From positions 167,771,509-167,835,508 of the forward strand of contig OX235262.1 in NCBI GenBank assembly GCA_944472135.2: a DNA stretch of 64,000 nt, in the 5' to 3' direction. Source of the stretch: Trichobilharzia regenti. Its lineage: Eukaryota; Platyhelminthes; Trematoda; Strigeidida; Schistosomatidae. Of the stretch, positions 13,201-27,600 are shown piece by piece; the first letter of the stretch is position 1, and each line of letters begins with the position of its first letter. Position numbers and translations under genes: made by a program. The notes under the pieces were generated by a model that was not told the DNA's origin, made no database searches, and saw only the letters and a list, made by a program, of their open reading frames with translations.

Positions 13201-16200
13201 AAGGACTATTCTCTATTCTATCACTTATATGCGAACTTCATTAAAAACTTCCCATGGTTTGAGTATAGTGAATATTCAGGTAATTTAGGAGATTATGTGA
13301 TGAAACTGAATCCTTTTCAGGTACAGTGTAACAGTCAATTTCACCTTTAGGCACAAATCTGACCTAAACAAACTGGTTAACACTCACAAGGTATGCAACA
13401 CAGATGGCACTGAAATAGAAACCAAGTCAGAAATTAAATACCTAGGAGTCATTCTATCTTCTGATCTTTCCTAGTCGTCTCATATCTTGATGATTTCTAA
13501 GAAAATATTCCGTCTCTCCTTCTACCTCAAGAAGTTAAGACATTTTGGTATAACCCAACCCTTACTCCTACAATTCGTTAACTTCCGTATTCTGCCTATT
13601 ATTCTCTATTGTTCCCCCTTAGTTTTTCCTAGGCTACTGAAGAAAGACTATACTTTATTACGCAGGAAGCTAAAGGTTATCAGCAGAGTATACAACGTGC
13701 CACTTAACCAGCTTGTTAATATTCTGGTCGACAGGCACATGGACTCATGTGAAAAATGGACTAAATCCATTTTATCTAACTAACACCACCATGCCTTTCA
13801 TTCACAACTCTCCCCTTGTATCTCATCAGGCAGGAAGACCAGAAGCCTATAAAGCAAACTGTATGCTCGCACTAGTAAGTACAAAAACTCAACCATACCC
13901 TACTTAGCTCGTCTTCTGTGCGATAAAGAAAGCATTGGGCGTGAAACTTATAACTTATTAAATAGCCAGTAGAACAACCGGATCTCGTCTTTCCAACTCA
14001 TATCATTTATACGTACAATGTTTTTCTTTCTTTTTTTTCCTTTTCTCTCTCTCTTTTCTGTTATGTGCTGCTTTGTTTCTTTCTTCTGCTTACGCCAGTA
14101 AATATGCTAGAACCTACTTTCTAACACCTTCAAACACTGTTCATTTTTGGCTTTGCTACACGGATATGCTAATATGTTGTTGTCAAAACTAACCGAGATC
14201 ACCCTTAATCTTTGTAGAATTTTATTTACTGATAATGTACTAACTGGATGCAATGCTGTAGTAAAATGTTGAGAATTCCATTTTGTATCGCAAGTACTGT
14301 TTTGGAATAAAGCTATTATTATTATTAAAAAAAACCTTGATATACCTTTGATTTCAGCTAATCTGATTTCATATTATGAATTTGAGGTGTCAAATTGGTT
14401 TGTGAGATATCATACAGTAAAAAAACTATATCACTGTATTTCATGTCAGGTTAAAAAAAGACGGTTGCAGCAAAAAAAATTTTTTTTTCGCGGAAGTCAT
14501 ATCAACTAGGCTGGCTATACACACCCATGTATTTATAGTAAATTGGGCGAGAAAGTCCCAGGACTATTTCCAGTCAAGGGTCAAATCAATAAAATTGCAA
14601 ATAGGGAGTGAAATGTGATCATCAACAGGAAGATCGGATAAAAACGTTCTAGGATCATGATTACTGAGAAGATTTGGTAGGAAAGGCATTAGGATAATCA
14701 CTTTTGAGAAGATCGCATTTTTATGATGACCATCATTGGGTAGAGATCACAGTTGGACGTATTTCTTTTTGAGACATAGCTTGGATCACTGTTGCCTCAG
14801 CTACGCTCAGATGCTTTGCTTTCATTCCCTTTGAGAGGTTTGATCTCACATAGTATATAAATTTGAAGAACATTCCAAGTGGAGCTGGATGTCTTGGTTT
14901 CACTAGATGTTCTCTTACCGAAATATACACACTCACTTGCGTCCTCCCTTTGCTAACCAGGTTGGATACTGTTCCTCGTTCTGCGTTTTACCAGCGGATG
15001 CATGGTACCGACCATGGTACCGTCTTTATTTGGTACCTACTACAGTTTATATACTTCCCAGAAAAACTATTTTGAACTATGTTCATAGGACCAAAATTCC
15101 TAAGTGACTTTGACAAATAAAAATTAGTTGAAAATAAAATCACACTACAAAAGACTTACGCTTTCAAAAGATCTTCGAATTTTCGACCCACACTTCCAGA
15201 ATTCACGAAGTTCAACATGCGTTATCCAAAGGGATGAACTTTTACGCAGTAGTTCATCTTTAATTTTGGTAAGTCTAATTATGGGACAATTGGATGCTTC
15301 ATCTGTAAACGAACAAAAGCCAGTTTCAGCACGTGACACATGAAGTTGCGAAAGTAAAATTCCAGCGGCACGAAGAGTTGATACAGCTCTTTTCAGGTAT
15401 ATATGTTCGACCTATACAAGCGTCATAGTCAGAAGATAAATATATAAATAGAACCAAGTGAGAAGAGAATAAATAAGAACTAGAGATAACAAATCTGTCT
15501 TTTTTTACATTAAAACCTCAATATTTGGGGTCTTACAACTAGTAACAATCTATAATTCTCCAAAGTGGCGATTTGAAAAATGTTATATCCGTGGTAGAGT
15601 ACTCGCCAAGGTTCGATTATCGGCCAATGCACACTTAAAGCTCACTTAGCTGGTCATAAGACCAGTAAAAAGGAAGAGATGGGCGTGTGGGGTTAGCTCC
15701 CCCATCTCGTGAAAAACCACTACCGCTACCGAAACTTCACAAAGCTGAAGTTTGAAGCTCCCTGTTTCTCTAGGAATGTAAAGGAATGAGAGAAGAAAAA
15801 CATGCTCAAATATTTTTTGAGATATGGCCATAATAATGCTCATCACTAAGGTGACGAATAAATGCATACGGATTACCAGAAACTAGTCAACAACTAATGA
15901 TTTGATGAAGACATCTAGTGCAGTACATTTAAGAACCATAATTGAAAAACCGCATGAATTTTTTCATGAGTGATATAATTGCGTCTTTCGATAACCATCT
16001 TAACATATAGACAATTATGGACATCAGTTTGATAACTGGGATAATGTCGAAATCTTAGACAGAGGAAATACCAAAAGTGCAATCAGGGAATTCCTAGAAG
16101 TCTGCTACTCAAACGAATATGCAATCAATAACAAACACGTTAATATAGACCAAATATACCAACTAATAAAAAGTAAATCAGGTGACCAGAAAGTTCAAAA

Positions 16201-19200
16201 CCCAAGTCAATAGAAAATGATGAATAGATATGTAAAGATGGTTACAGAGAGACACAATTATATCACTCAAGGAAAATATTTAAATCATTTCACTTTATGC
16301 TAAAAATTGCTGTGAAAGGGGATGTTGTCCAGAAGGGGGACGACAAAAGCTCCGCAACTAAACCAACCAGCTCAGAGAACACTATTAACTGCAAAACACT
16401 ACTTACACGTAGACGAACAAAAACATGACCCGAAAAGAAAAGTCATATGGAAGAAAACTATAATTTACTGCATCTGATGGAACACAAAGGCTGAATGCAA
16501 TCTGCGCCCGCCATTCACAATGAGGAGTTTGAGCCATATCACCAATTGTCTCCAGTCTTCATTGATTTTCACCATTCCGAGGACCTCAACTAGTCGTCGC
16601 TCAAACTAACTGTTATTGTGGATCCCACTGACTGATGATGAGACCATGTTTTGGTTTGATTACCACTAGCTAACTCTTTACCAATCTCATCGATCCTATG
16701 TCAGCTAGCATCGCCCAATACATGTCCTAACCATCTTAATCGGTGTAACTTCACACACTTGTTGATTGATTTCCCCTCCCACTAACCTAACACTCGACCT
16801 AGGCCTAAACTCAACATTGTTCAACCTATTATACCACTTCACATTGGAGATAGAACAAAGACACATGTGATCAAAGACAGCTAGCTGGCTTTTTCATGTC
16901 TTCCACTTTCAATGGCCAAGTCTTGCTGATAGCCAGGCATAAAGGAGGATAGAGCGGACTCCTGACCAGTACACATGTCGTTTGGTCTATAGCCCAGTTG
17001 AATATCACTTCCACACCAGAGAAGGAGTAAAGTGGTATATGCGAAACGAGCCTTCTGTATCCGTGATGAGATTTCATCAGCGATCGACACGTTGTGGCTG
17101 ATGCAACTCCCCAAATAAGTGAATTGGTCAACACGCTCAACCATCATTTTACTCCTGCGTAGCTTTAAGTTACGAGTCAATGTAGTACAGAATAATGTCC
17201 CTATTTGTAGAAAGAAAAAGGAACATTATTGTAATTTGCAAGCTATTAACCACAAAAAGTCACTGATTTCTTTTACTCTCTGACTGATCACCCCCTCCCC
17301 GTCCCTACATACGACAACACATAGTCAAATCATAATGTAATGTTTTGAGTAGAGAAAAAAATGGTGCATGCAACTGATTGGTTGAATTATTAAAGTAAAA
17401 CTTGGCACAAAAGTGCATCAGTCCAAGTTCTTATACTTCAGTAAGCATACATGAATATATAGGAAAGAAACATAATGACGATACGAGAGAAAATGCATGA
17501 CAAATGAACAAAACAAGAAGTTCAGCGTAAAGACTCTTCTCGTTGAATTCATTTTCTTCGTTAGGTGTACAATCGCATTTATATACAATCTCCTCTTCAC
17601 GAAAGAGAGTATAAACAGAAGTGATGAGTTGTTGTCAATATTAGTCAGTGGAGGAGAGGAGTTGAATAAGCGTACCGTTAAAGATGAATAATTTAATGAA
17701 TGAGTTGTAATCAGGATGCACACAGAGACGAAGTAAAATATGGAATTATATTGTGGTGAGAGCTGTCTGCTAGCCGAAATTGGTAGACACTAATTTACAT
17801 CAGTGTTTACGTCCCAAATCTTGGTCATGAGAAAAAAAGACAAGAACAAACCCTAACCTTGAGGAACTCAACAGCCAATCACAGCAGGCTTTGCGTGGGC
17901 GGACACGATTGGCAGATATATGGCCTGACATTCAAAGAAATGGCCACAAAGAGATGACAGAGAATAACTTTCAGCGAGAAAACAGCCAATCAGAAGACGC
18001 TGTTTCTCTGTTAATAATAACGAATAATGTCTGTAGGTTCCCTCAATAAACGATCGGTTGCCTGGCCCTTGTCTTCTGTGGTTACAGTATAAGTTCTAAA
18101 AAAATACAACTGCAACAATCCAGCAGTACACTGTGATATTCCAAAAGTTACGGTAGTCTCTCACTGACCCTCTCCATCGATAACTTATAGCCAGATGTTA
18201 TATATGTCTCCGTCAATTACTTGATTTCTGAGCTCGCCAAATGGGGCAATATTTCTCCATGTGTTTGAAATTAATGCTCTCTAGGAACAAATAGGTTATC
18301 TAGAGAAAATCTCAAGAGATAATCATTGTTATCGGTTATTCAGTAGCGGACTCCACAGGCACGCCTAATAAATATACTTTTTGGACCAGCTCAGCTTCCT
18401 CACTTTAATACTAAAATTAGCTAAGATGAGTATTTCTGAGATTATTTCCTTTAACAGAAAATTAGAGTTTTTGGTAAAACGCATTCTCTACTTTGTTGGA
18501 GTTACGGTTAGCAGGGTCAAGAAGCGAAGATTACAAAAATTCTAAACCTTACAGATACATTCAGTCGGACAAACGTTAACCAGGAATTCAATGGAGCAGA
18601 GACATTCTTGCTGCAAAACTCAATTTTATCCTAAAATTAGAAAGTTCACGAGATCGAACCCGAAAATTTCCTGATATCTGTAACGTAGACATTTGTATCA
18701 GCTTAAGAGAAAGAGAGAGAGACAGGCGAAGCAAGATGAAGCTGCGATGTGTTTACTGCTCGTTTAGCGATTAAATACAGGCTATTTCGGCTAGATATTT
18801 TCAACTGCATTCATCGAATTCAGTTATCTAGATTACTACACGTATCATCATCGATATTTAACTCATTTTTATCCACACGAATTGATTGTGGTGAACTGGA
18901 TCACGCCCCAGGTGGTAAGCAGCGGGAAGATAGAAACATACTGGACCGATAAGAGAACTTGCACTTCACGAACATATTATGCTGAATGTCATACAAACTC
19001 GAAGATCTAAAGGTGAGAACCAATAAGTTGATAGAAGTAGTGAAGACAGGACTTGTAGGGAACATATAGTAGACAAGTGATGAAGATACCTGGTCACCAC
19101 CACCACCAACAACAACACGCGGCAATCATTATCAACGGTAGAAATTTGAAGAAAGTCACTTCTTTCATTATCTAGGAGGTATCGTTTCAACCACACACAC

Positions 19201-22200
19201 AGCAGGGATCAAGATTTCAAAGCCAGGATGGGGAAGGCAAGAGAGACGTTCGATTACCTGAAATTGGTGAGGAAATCTTCTACAGTCAGCCTAAAGAACA
19301 AGATTAGAATCTCCAATACTAATGCTTCTATATGGTTCATAGACTTGACATGCCACCGGAAGCATTTCGAACAGGCTTCAGACTTTTATCAACAGTTGCC
19401 TCGATACTGAAGGTCAGATGGCCAAAACGGATTTGCGACAAGGTAGTCTGGAAACAAACCAACCAAAAATCTGACACACTGGGGAGTGGTGATAGGACCC
19501 AGCATAAAATAGCTTATCATCCTTTCTCATGAGTCATGTGATTTATCTTGTGATGGAGTTACTATGTGAACAATTCATCGTCTTTTGTTTCACCATGGTC
19601 TTTGTCGGATCATCAACCAATCAGAATAGACATTTCCTGCCAATAAGAATAGTCTATTCAGAAGGTTGTAAGTCTATTGTATTGTGATAAATTAAACATA
19701 AAAATATGTTTTGTTTTCTAATAGATGTATAATAAAATATCTTAAAGTCACAGGCTGGCCTTCGTCTTTTGACACTTGCGTGGTTCAATGAATCGGAAGT
19801 CGAGTTCATTAGCGTTATAGTTATTAAGAGACGCAGACATGACAAAGTAGCGACGGTTCAGGTTCAGTTATAACAAGTGGAGATCTTCGAGTGGAACGCG
19901 AATGGGGACGAAGAGTTGGGTGTAGGTCAGAGGCTGACATCGAGGAGATTGTGTGAGGAGGATATGAAAGCCTATGGGGAATTGTAGGGTCGGCTAACAA
20001 ACAATGTAGAGAAGAGGATAAGACGGTGGCGTGCTGTTGAAGCCCTATGTTCCATTCGGAACCTAAGCAAATAATAATAATAATCCACATAAATCCTTTT
20101 CACACAACCACTGCAAACCGTAAACATAAAATAACTAAAAACCAGCAATTAGATAGTAACGTAACATGAACTGACCTTTAATGTCCCCATCGCCGAAGTT
20201 ACCTCGCATTTTCCATTAGGCGATTTAATTATATCGTTAAGCAGACAAGTTTCTAGTTAAAAACAATCAAAAGCATACGAATTGTTAGTTGAGTGGACAG
20301 TTTGAAAAGTAATTGCCAAACAATTTCAATTGATACTAAATATCCTGCAATTTACCGAAAAAAATGGACCAAGATAATATTTATGTCAAACACGTTCCCA
20401 TTTAGCAAAGAGATGAAACCCAGTGAATGAGAACAACCAACGCGCTGACAATGAAGTACTAAAAACAATGACTTGAATATCAAACTTAACATTACTCTTA
20501 ATAAATTCATTTGCCAGTACTATTGGCGCAGACATTATATCCAACTGGCTATTAACCAAAGGACATGTGTACTGCTCAGGAGTCCGATCCGTCCTCTTTT
20601 ATAGCTGGTTATGAGCAAGACATGATCACTGAAGGTGGAAGACATGAAAAGGCCGACCAGCTGTCTTTGATCATCGATGTCTGTGTTCTATCTCCAATTT
20701 GAAGTGGTATAATAGGTTGAACAATGTTGAGTTTAGGCCTAGGTCGAGTTCTAGGTTGGTGGGAGGGGAAATCAATCAACAAAGGTGTGAATTTACGCCA
20801 ATTGAGATGGTTAGGACATGTATTGGGCATGCCTAATCTAGTCTTGTCTAGCCATCCCCTTCCTCGACCGACGAGAGATGTTAGGTGACATGGGATCGAT
20901 CAGGTTGGAAAAGTTAGCTAGTGGTAATCAAACCGAAACATGGCCTCATCATCAGTCAGTGGAATCCACAATAACAGTTAGTTTGATCCACGACTAGTTG
21001 AGGTTCTCGGAATGGTGAAAACCAGTGAAGACTGGAGACAATTGGTGATATTGCTCAAACTCGTCGTTGTGAGTGGCGGGCGCAGATGCATCCACTCTTA
21101 GTGATTTATCAGATGCAGTGAAGCTCTATTTTTCTTCCATATGACTATTCTTTTCGGGTCATGTTTCTGTTTATCTAAATGTAGGGAGTGTGTCAACTCG
21201 AACTGGTGCACATGTGTGCGAATTTCTACGTTGAAACCAGTCAGTCGGTCAGTCACTATTGGAAAATAATTGAAAATAAATAATTGCACGAAATTGTTTT
21301 GTTATGCCAACTGAGATGAAACTATCGTATGAGTAGCGGAAAAGAACATAATTATAACTACGACAGTATGAATAGCGCAAAAAAAGTATGTCATAGAAAA
21401 GTGTAAACTCAGTATAAAGACAGGAAAAACGATAGTTTAAGAGTAAAAAAATAGAATAGGGAAGCATTTTCACCAAGTAAATTTAAAGAAGCAATCATTA
21501 TCTTTGATTAATTTTGACAGTGAAAGAAACTGACAATTATTTTGATTTTCACTAATGTAAGTGTACAACTTGAGCATTGCGTTAGAGTGTAATTCCATAT
21601 TAAATAAGTGTATCTGAAATAACGCAGTGATTCGGTATTAATAAACAGAGGATGTTTCCAGTATAAATTATTGCTTATAATCATATCAAATTAGTCACAA
21701 ATTTTTTCATAATAGGTCTTCTTCTTTGTAAGCACCTCTCATATCTCCAGTATAGGCGCTGGATCATTTTGATTGTATGCATGTGGTGTTGAATCGATGA
21801 ATAAAGTTTCCGCGATTAATCTCTCCCTCTCCATTTAACCATATCACTCCTTAATACTCCCCTCCCCCAAATTTTGTGATGTTATGGCATAGTTCTTTTC
21901 AAGGTTATTTAATTGAGTAGAGCCAATCATTTCACGTCTGTTTAAATTTTTATATTTCAATAATCTAAATTACCCCGACCTACTAGTCTGATCTATGTAA
22001 TTGGCCACACAGCCACTACATGGCATTTTGTAAATGTTATTTTCCTTAATCGGATCTATCGAGTCCTTAAGCCGACAAAGTTTATCTCTGAGAGAGTTGG
22101 TTGGTTGGTTTAAATGCTACCCTAATTCCAGTTCCATTGAGAATCCCACGTAAGGCCTCTGACATTCCTTCTTGATACGACTGTATTACAGAGACTACGT

Positions 22201-24615
22201 ATTCTATGATATTTTTTGTCATTTCCATTATTAATCTTATTCCTTCTGTAGGTCTTCATACACTGTTGAAAATATGGTGGGTAGTTATTCACTAGTGATA
22301 TTTTCTTTATTTGTTTGGTTGGATTATTTAAATCTGCCCGACTATACAGACATTTAACTAAACCTATCTTTACCAATTTTCAGCTGTATCTAATAATGCT
22401 TGAAGCAACTCAGTTGCATAGTCACTCAAGGTTATGATGCGCTAACAAACACAACTATTTTCTATTTTACGTGACCGCCTCTTTGTTTCTTCAAACCAGT
22501 CAAACCACCAGCAAACAGCAAGCAAAGTGGCAGCCTCTGAAACGATATTTGCAATACATATCCAAACCCCACTTTAAGTAACTTTTCCCAAGCAAAAATA
22601 ATTCGCTGAAAGATAACCACTCATGTAGCATCTGATATTTCAATTCCATACATTGAGTTGCTACTTAATACAATTATTTCTGCTTAAACAGAGATCACTA
22701 GGTATCCATTTAATTGACGTTTTTAGTTTGTGGACGCAAGCTCTCACAGACGTAGAGCAGAAATACAAGCACTGAAGTGCACTAATTGTTAAGCCTAACG
22801 ATGAGTTCAACATCTCAACGATACTTCAGTTTCTTTTAAAAGCATTCTAACCTTCTTACAAACTATGAAGTGGAAGTTAGATGAAAACTGAAGAGAGAAG
22901 TCGTGACCAGTAGGGTGCAGCACGTCGGGTGTGAGGACAAATTCTCGCCAACGATGACATTCGCTAGTGGTCGCGCTATGTCGTCGATTGGCAGAAGTTG
23001 GAATTCACGGGCCATTGGAATGGGTCCCGGTGGCTTAATGGTCCACGATCTAGCTCACCTTGTAACCAGAAGATCCTGGGTTCGAACCCCGGTGGGTGTG
23101 TACTGCTGAAGAGTCCCAGACTAGGCTGACGGAACAGCTGTCCAGTACTCCCAGCAGGTCTTTCAATGGTTCTCTAACCAATGTCAGCTAATGATGAAAT
23201 CCTGTAAAACTGAATTGTTTCAGTACTCTAATAGTCTTTTGTTTTACTGTCTTTTGAACTCCCCAACTAACTACGCTTTGTTTTTTAAAATATAGACTGC
23301 TTTTTTAATCAGATATCTATACATATGTGTATACATCTTAAAATTTCATTCACCTACTTATCACTGTTTCAAAATCTAGTCTACATCTACACCGTTTGAA
23401 TTCGAAAAATAGTTGCTTTAATAAAGCCACCCAACAGGGTGATATCTAACATGGTGATTTTAGTATGCATTCTCCTTTATGTGGTCGATAGTGTGTGGCA
23501 TCCTTACTATGTTTTGTAAATACTTTCATATGACTCATATATTAATGGCCTTATTCACGTGAGTCTTGTCCACAGCCTTCATTTATCCGAGAATGTCTAC
23601 AGAAAAGATTGAAGGACGAGTGTAAATATCCGACCTATATCAATGAACTAAGAAGAGCTTAGCTACATGAGTCATAAAACCATGACCCCGAACCAACGAC
23701 AACTTGTGCCCCAGGATTCGAAGAAAATAAATGTCATGAATAGTTTATGATTACCAGAAGTTATGTGAATCAGGAATGCCTCCAAAGCCTCAGGATGGTC
23801 GGGGGTGGGTGCCTTGCGCTGCGGGTTGGCCACCCCTCCGCACACCTCTTGAAATGCTCCCATATGACCGGGCGTCTTACATAGCCTCTCCTGAGGAAGT
23901 CCTACTCACTGCCTTCACGTGGCGGAGGTGTTTCTCACCAAAGTGAGAGGGCGAAAGCGGATGCCCGGCGCTCTCCACCGGGTTGACTGTCCATTGGATG
24001 ACGGTCTAGGGGAGATGGCTAAACCCTGATTCCAAACCTCCAACGACTGGCGTATGAAGCTCACTGGAGCTCACCGGCAGACGTATGGACAAAGGGCTTG
24101 TTGGATGTCTGGCCCCATTCAAAAAGGCGTATGAACCGAACTCCGGTCACCGGCTGCCAATGGATAGTGGACTCCTTACTCCACTCCTACTGCCTTGTAG
24201 GTCACACTTGGCTGTGTAAAGGCTAGAGCTGCACTCTCAAACAAAAGGCCGAGCGATGCTGGGGACATCACTCGTACCAAATTCCCATGAAACTTCATGA
24301 ACTCTCTTACAAATTGCCGCGCCTGGGCAGCGATGATTCGAGACGTTCATGAAGCCGGCTGATCCTCCCGTAGGAGATAGCCGAAGTAAAGTAAAAAGTA
24401 AGTAAAGAATCAGGAATGGAAATGTTTCTAGATACGAATATCTTTTACACTTATAAAAATCTTGGCACTTTTTACACTTCGGTAGAAATTTATATCAACA
24501 CTCAAATAACAGTTAATACTATCCGACTTGGGCCGAATATAGTGATAAGAGTAAACGAACACTTGTTGTGTTACTATTAAAGAAGTCATCAAATAAGGTT
24601 AATAGAACAAAGCAG

Positions 24616-24653
<38 letters not shown>

Positions 24654-27600
24654 GAATGACTTACGTCTTTCAATGGAGCACAACTTAGCTTCAGTTTCTT
24701 CTAGATCCAACTGAATATCTGAAATTAATAGTATTAACATTACAAAACAACTAACCTTTAAGTGTACGTGCTGGGTCATGAAGAAAGCTCATTGGGTACA
24801 CCGCACCAGTGATATCACCCCACAACGTTTGAATTTCTCTAAGCCGACTGGACACATCAAACTCAGTGGATTCTTGAACTGAATCAGAAGAGTAAATGAT
24901 TGGAGGTTTGCAGTTTTCACCAGATATATCCAAAAGTTGATAAGCAAGAGAACACAAGCGATCGAAGTCAACCTCTCGATCTTTCATATGTCCAAAGTAG
25001 TTCTGAATATAAAAATTTTTGTTGTTAATCTCCTCAAAAATAACAGTAAAATATGAGTTTTGAAACTAATTTTTGTATCAGTTTTAAGTCCGATGATAAC
25101 GGACAAAGGCTTGAAAAATAAGTAACCTTAAATTGCTAAAGCTGATGACTAAAGTGAAAAATTTACACGAAGTAAAAACTGTTGGTGAAGATGAATTCAG
25201 ATGTTATAGACAACTGCATAGTTAGTTCACGACACCGAAAAGGGGATTGATTTTTACGCGATGATTGCAGATATTCCTCTTATCTTCTTTATTTCTGAAA
25301 CCGACATCCTCGTTTCAACACTAGGATAGATGTAGTAAACTGTCACTTGAACACTGTATAGTGAAATGTGACATGAAAATAAAGAGATTGCGAAAACCAA
25401 CATCAACTTCGCAAACAATATGCTAAGAGATTCGAAGGTTTGATTGACTATGCATAAAATACAAATAAATACAACCGAAACAGTTTAGAACCTAAATCGA
25501 GAGTCAACTGGCTGGAGAATATAGTCTATACTGATAAAATAGTTTTTAAGTCACTCAAAATTGTTTAGATAACAACAGGTAACCTATTTGGAACCATAAG
25601 TAGCAATCGAGAAAGCAAGCGTAGATGCATGGTTATAGATATATTACGTTCGTCTTTTTATTTGATTCCTTTGCGTTCTGAATGCAACACAGGGCTTCAA
25701 GTTTGAGCTTTGAATTTTTAACAGCAGTGGTGTTTATTTTTATGAGATAGGGTTGCTGGTCTCGAACTCAACCATCCTCCTTTGACGGGCTTACTAGCGG
25801 CGAAGTGAGGTTTAGGTATGCACCGGTTGGGGACCAAACTCTGGGCCACAGGCGTGATCGGAAAGCGTTCTACCGCCGCACCACCGACACACATATACTA
25901 GTAGTTGATATGAGTTGTTGGACATCACTCACATTAACCACTAATGCCTGCTAGCCAGATTAAAATGAGACATTATCGAACCAATGTCACTCAGTGTATC
26001 TTGAATAACTAAGAGATGAAATTTCTGAGTGAAGCGTGTATGAACCAAATCCCCGATGTGACTCAGCTGTCCTACGTGGACTTTTTAATGTAACAGATAG
26101 TTAGTAAAATTAACTACTAACATATGCAGTTGTATAAGAACCTGGAGGTGATTAATTAAAAGTTAGGTCCTCATCGTAATTAGTCACCCTTCAACAGTGA
26201 ATTGGAGTGATAAATAAAAAAATTTTCCTTTATGTTCCCAGTGGAACATAGGGCTTCAAGCTAGACGCTTGAAGTGTCTGTGGCAGTGTTTATTTTTACA
26301 GGATGGGGTTGCTAGCCTCATGCCCAACCTTCCCTCTTTACCAGCATTATTTCTGGCTTAGCGAGCTAAAGGAGTGCGTCGGCCGGGGACAGCACCTCGG
26401 ACCATGTGCGTGGTCGGCGAGCGTCCTAACCGCTGTGCTACCGACGCGAATTGCAGAGTAAACACTTCAATTCCGTGGATGTGTTGATGAATACCAAGAC
26501 GAACGATATCTACATTAAGTGCAAAGACAAGTACACTAGCATACCTAACATTATTATATTTCTCTTTACTTCTGTTATGTGTGCTATCATGAATGGTGTT
26601 GACAAACTTCTGAATATTAACCTATTCGTATCAGGAAATAAAACATTTATGCATCGTAAAAGCAAAAATAATAGTGTTTGATCTCTTCCCAAGTTAAAAA
26701 GTACTTAACTATCAAGATTGACACTAATATTGAATAAACAAGTACAGCAGAAGACAGAAGTAAGTGGAGGGAGACGTGCAGTTGAAGCTCTATGTTCCAC
26801 TATGAACCCAAGGGAGCAATAATAATAAAATTGAATAAGCATCCTAAGACAATAAAAAGTTATTTAGTGTTTAGTTAACCTGAGTCATGCTATATACTAG
26901 AATTGCACTAAAACTAATCATACAAACACGGAAATATGGATCAGTGTTTCGAGCCAGTGACTTTTAACCCGGTGCATCACGCTTCCTTATTATACCTAGA
27001 CGGATTTCATTAAAGTACACATATTGCCATGTAAAAACAAGGCCATTAGTGGGTCGTCTGTTAAACACATTTTTCATCTCGATTTCTAAATGTTCAAGTA
27101 AGGATATCTACTGCGAGGCTAAAGGTAATGCAGAAATAATGCTGCACAATAATCGCGAGAAACAGTGCAAAGTGTATCGAAAAGAAATACAAGTTATGTG
27201 AAGACATCGGATCTATTGCGAAAAAGTTTAGTGCAGTAACAATGCAAACAAGGAGAGAAAAAAATACACAGTGTAGAAGTAGCAACCACAACGAGAAGAC
27301 GCAATGAGTGCGCAAAATGCTGTTATTATGGAATTATTTCCTCACCGCTATTTAGGATTTTCAAGACGAAAATTTAAGCAACAAAATACCTGGTGTGTGT
27401 TAAAAAGACAAAATGAAACAACAAATTAAGAAACTATCTGAGCAGGCTGGTCAGGGAAACTCCTAAAGCTGAGTTTCTTGTAAGCAACCATTTTTACCCC
27501 AATCATTTGGCATTAACTGTTACATGGAATGAAAACCCTGAAAACATTTGAGATAATGATCCCACTCACTGGAGTAATCAAAACAGCATTTAACACCAGA

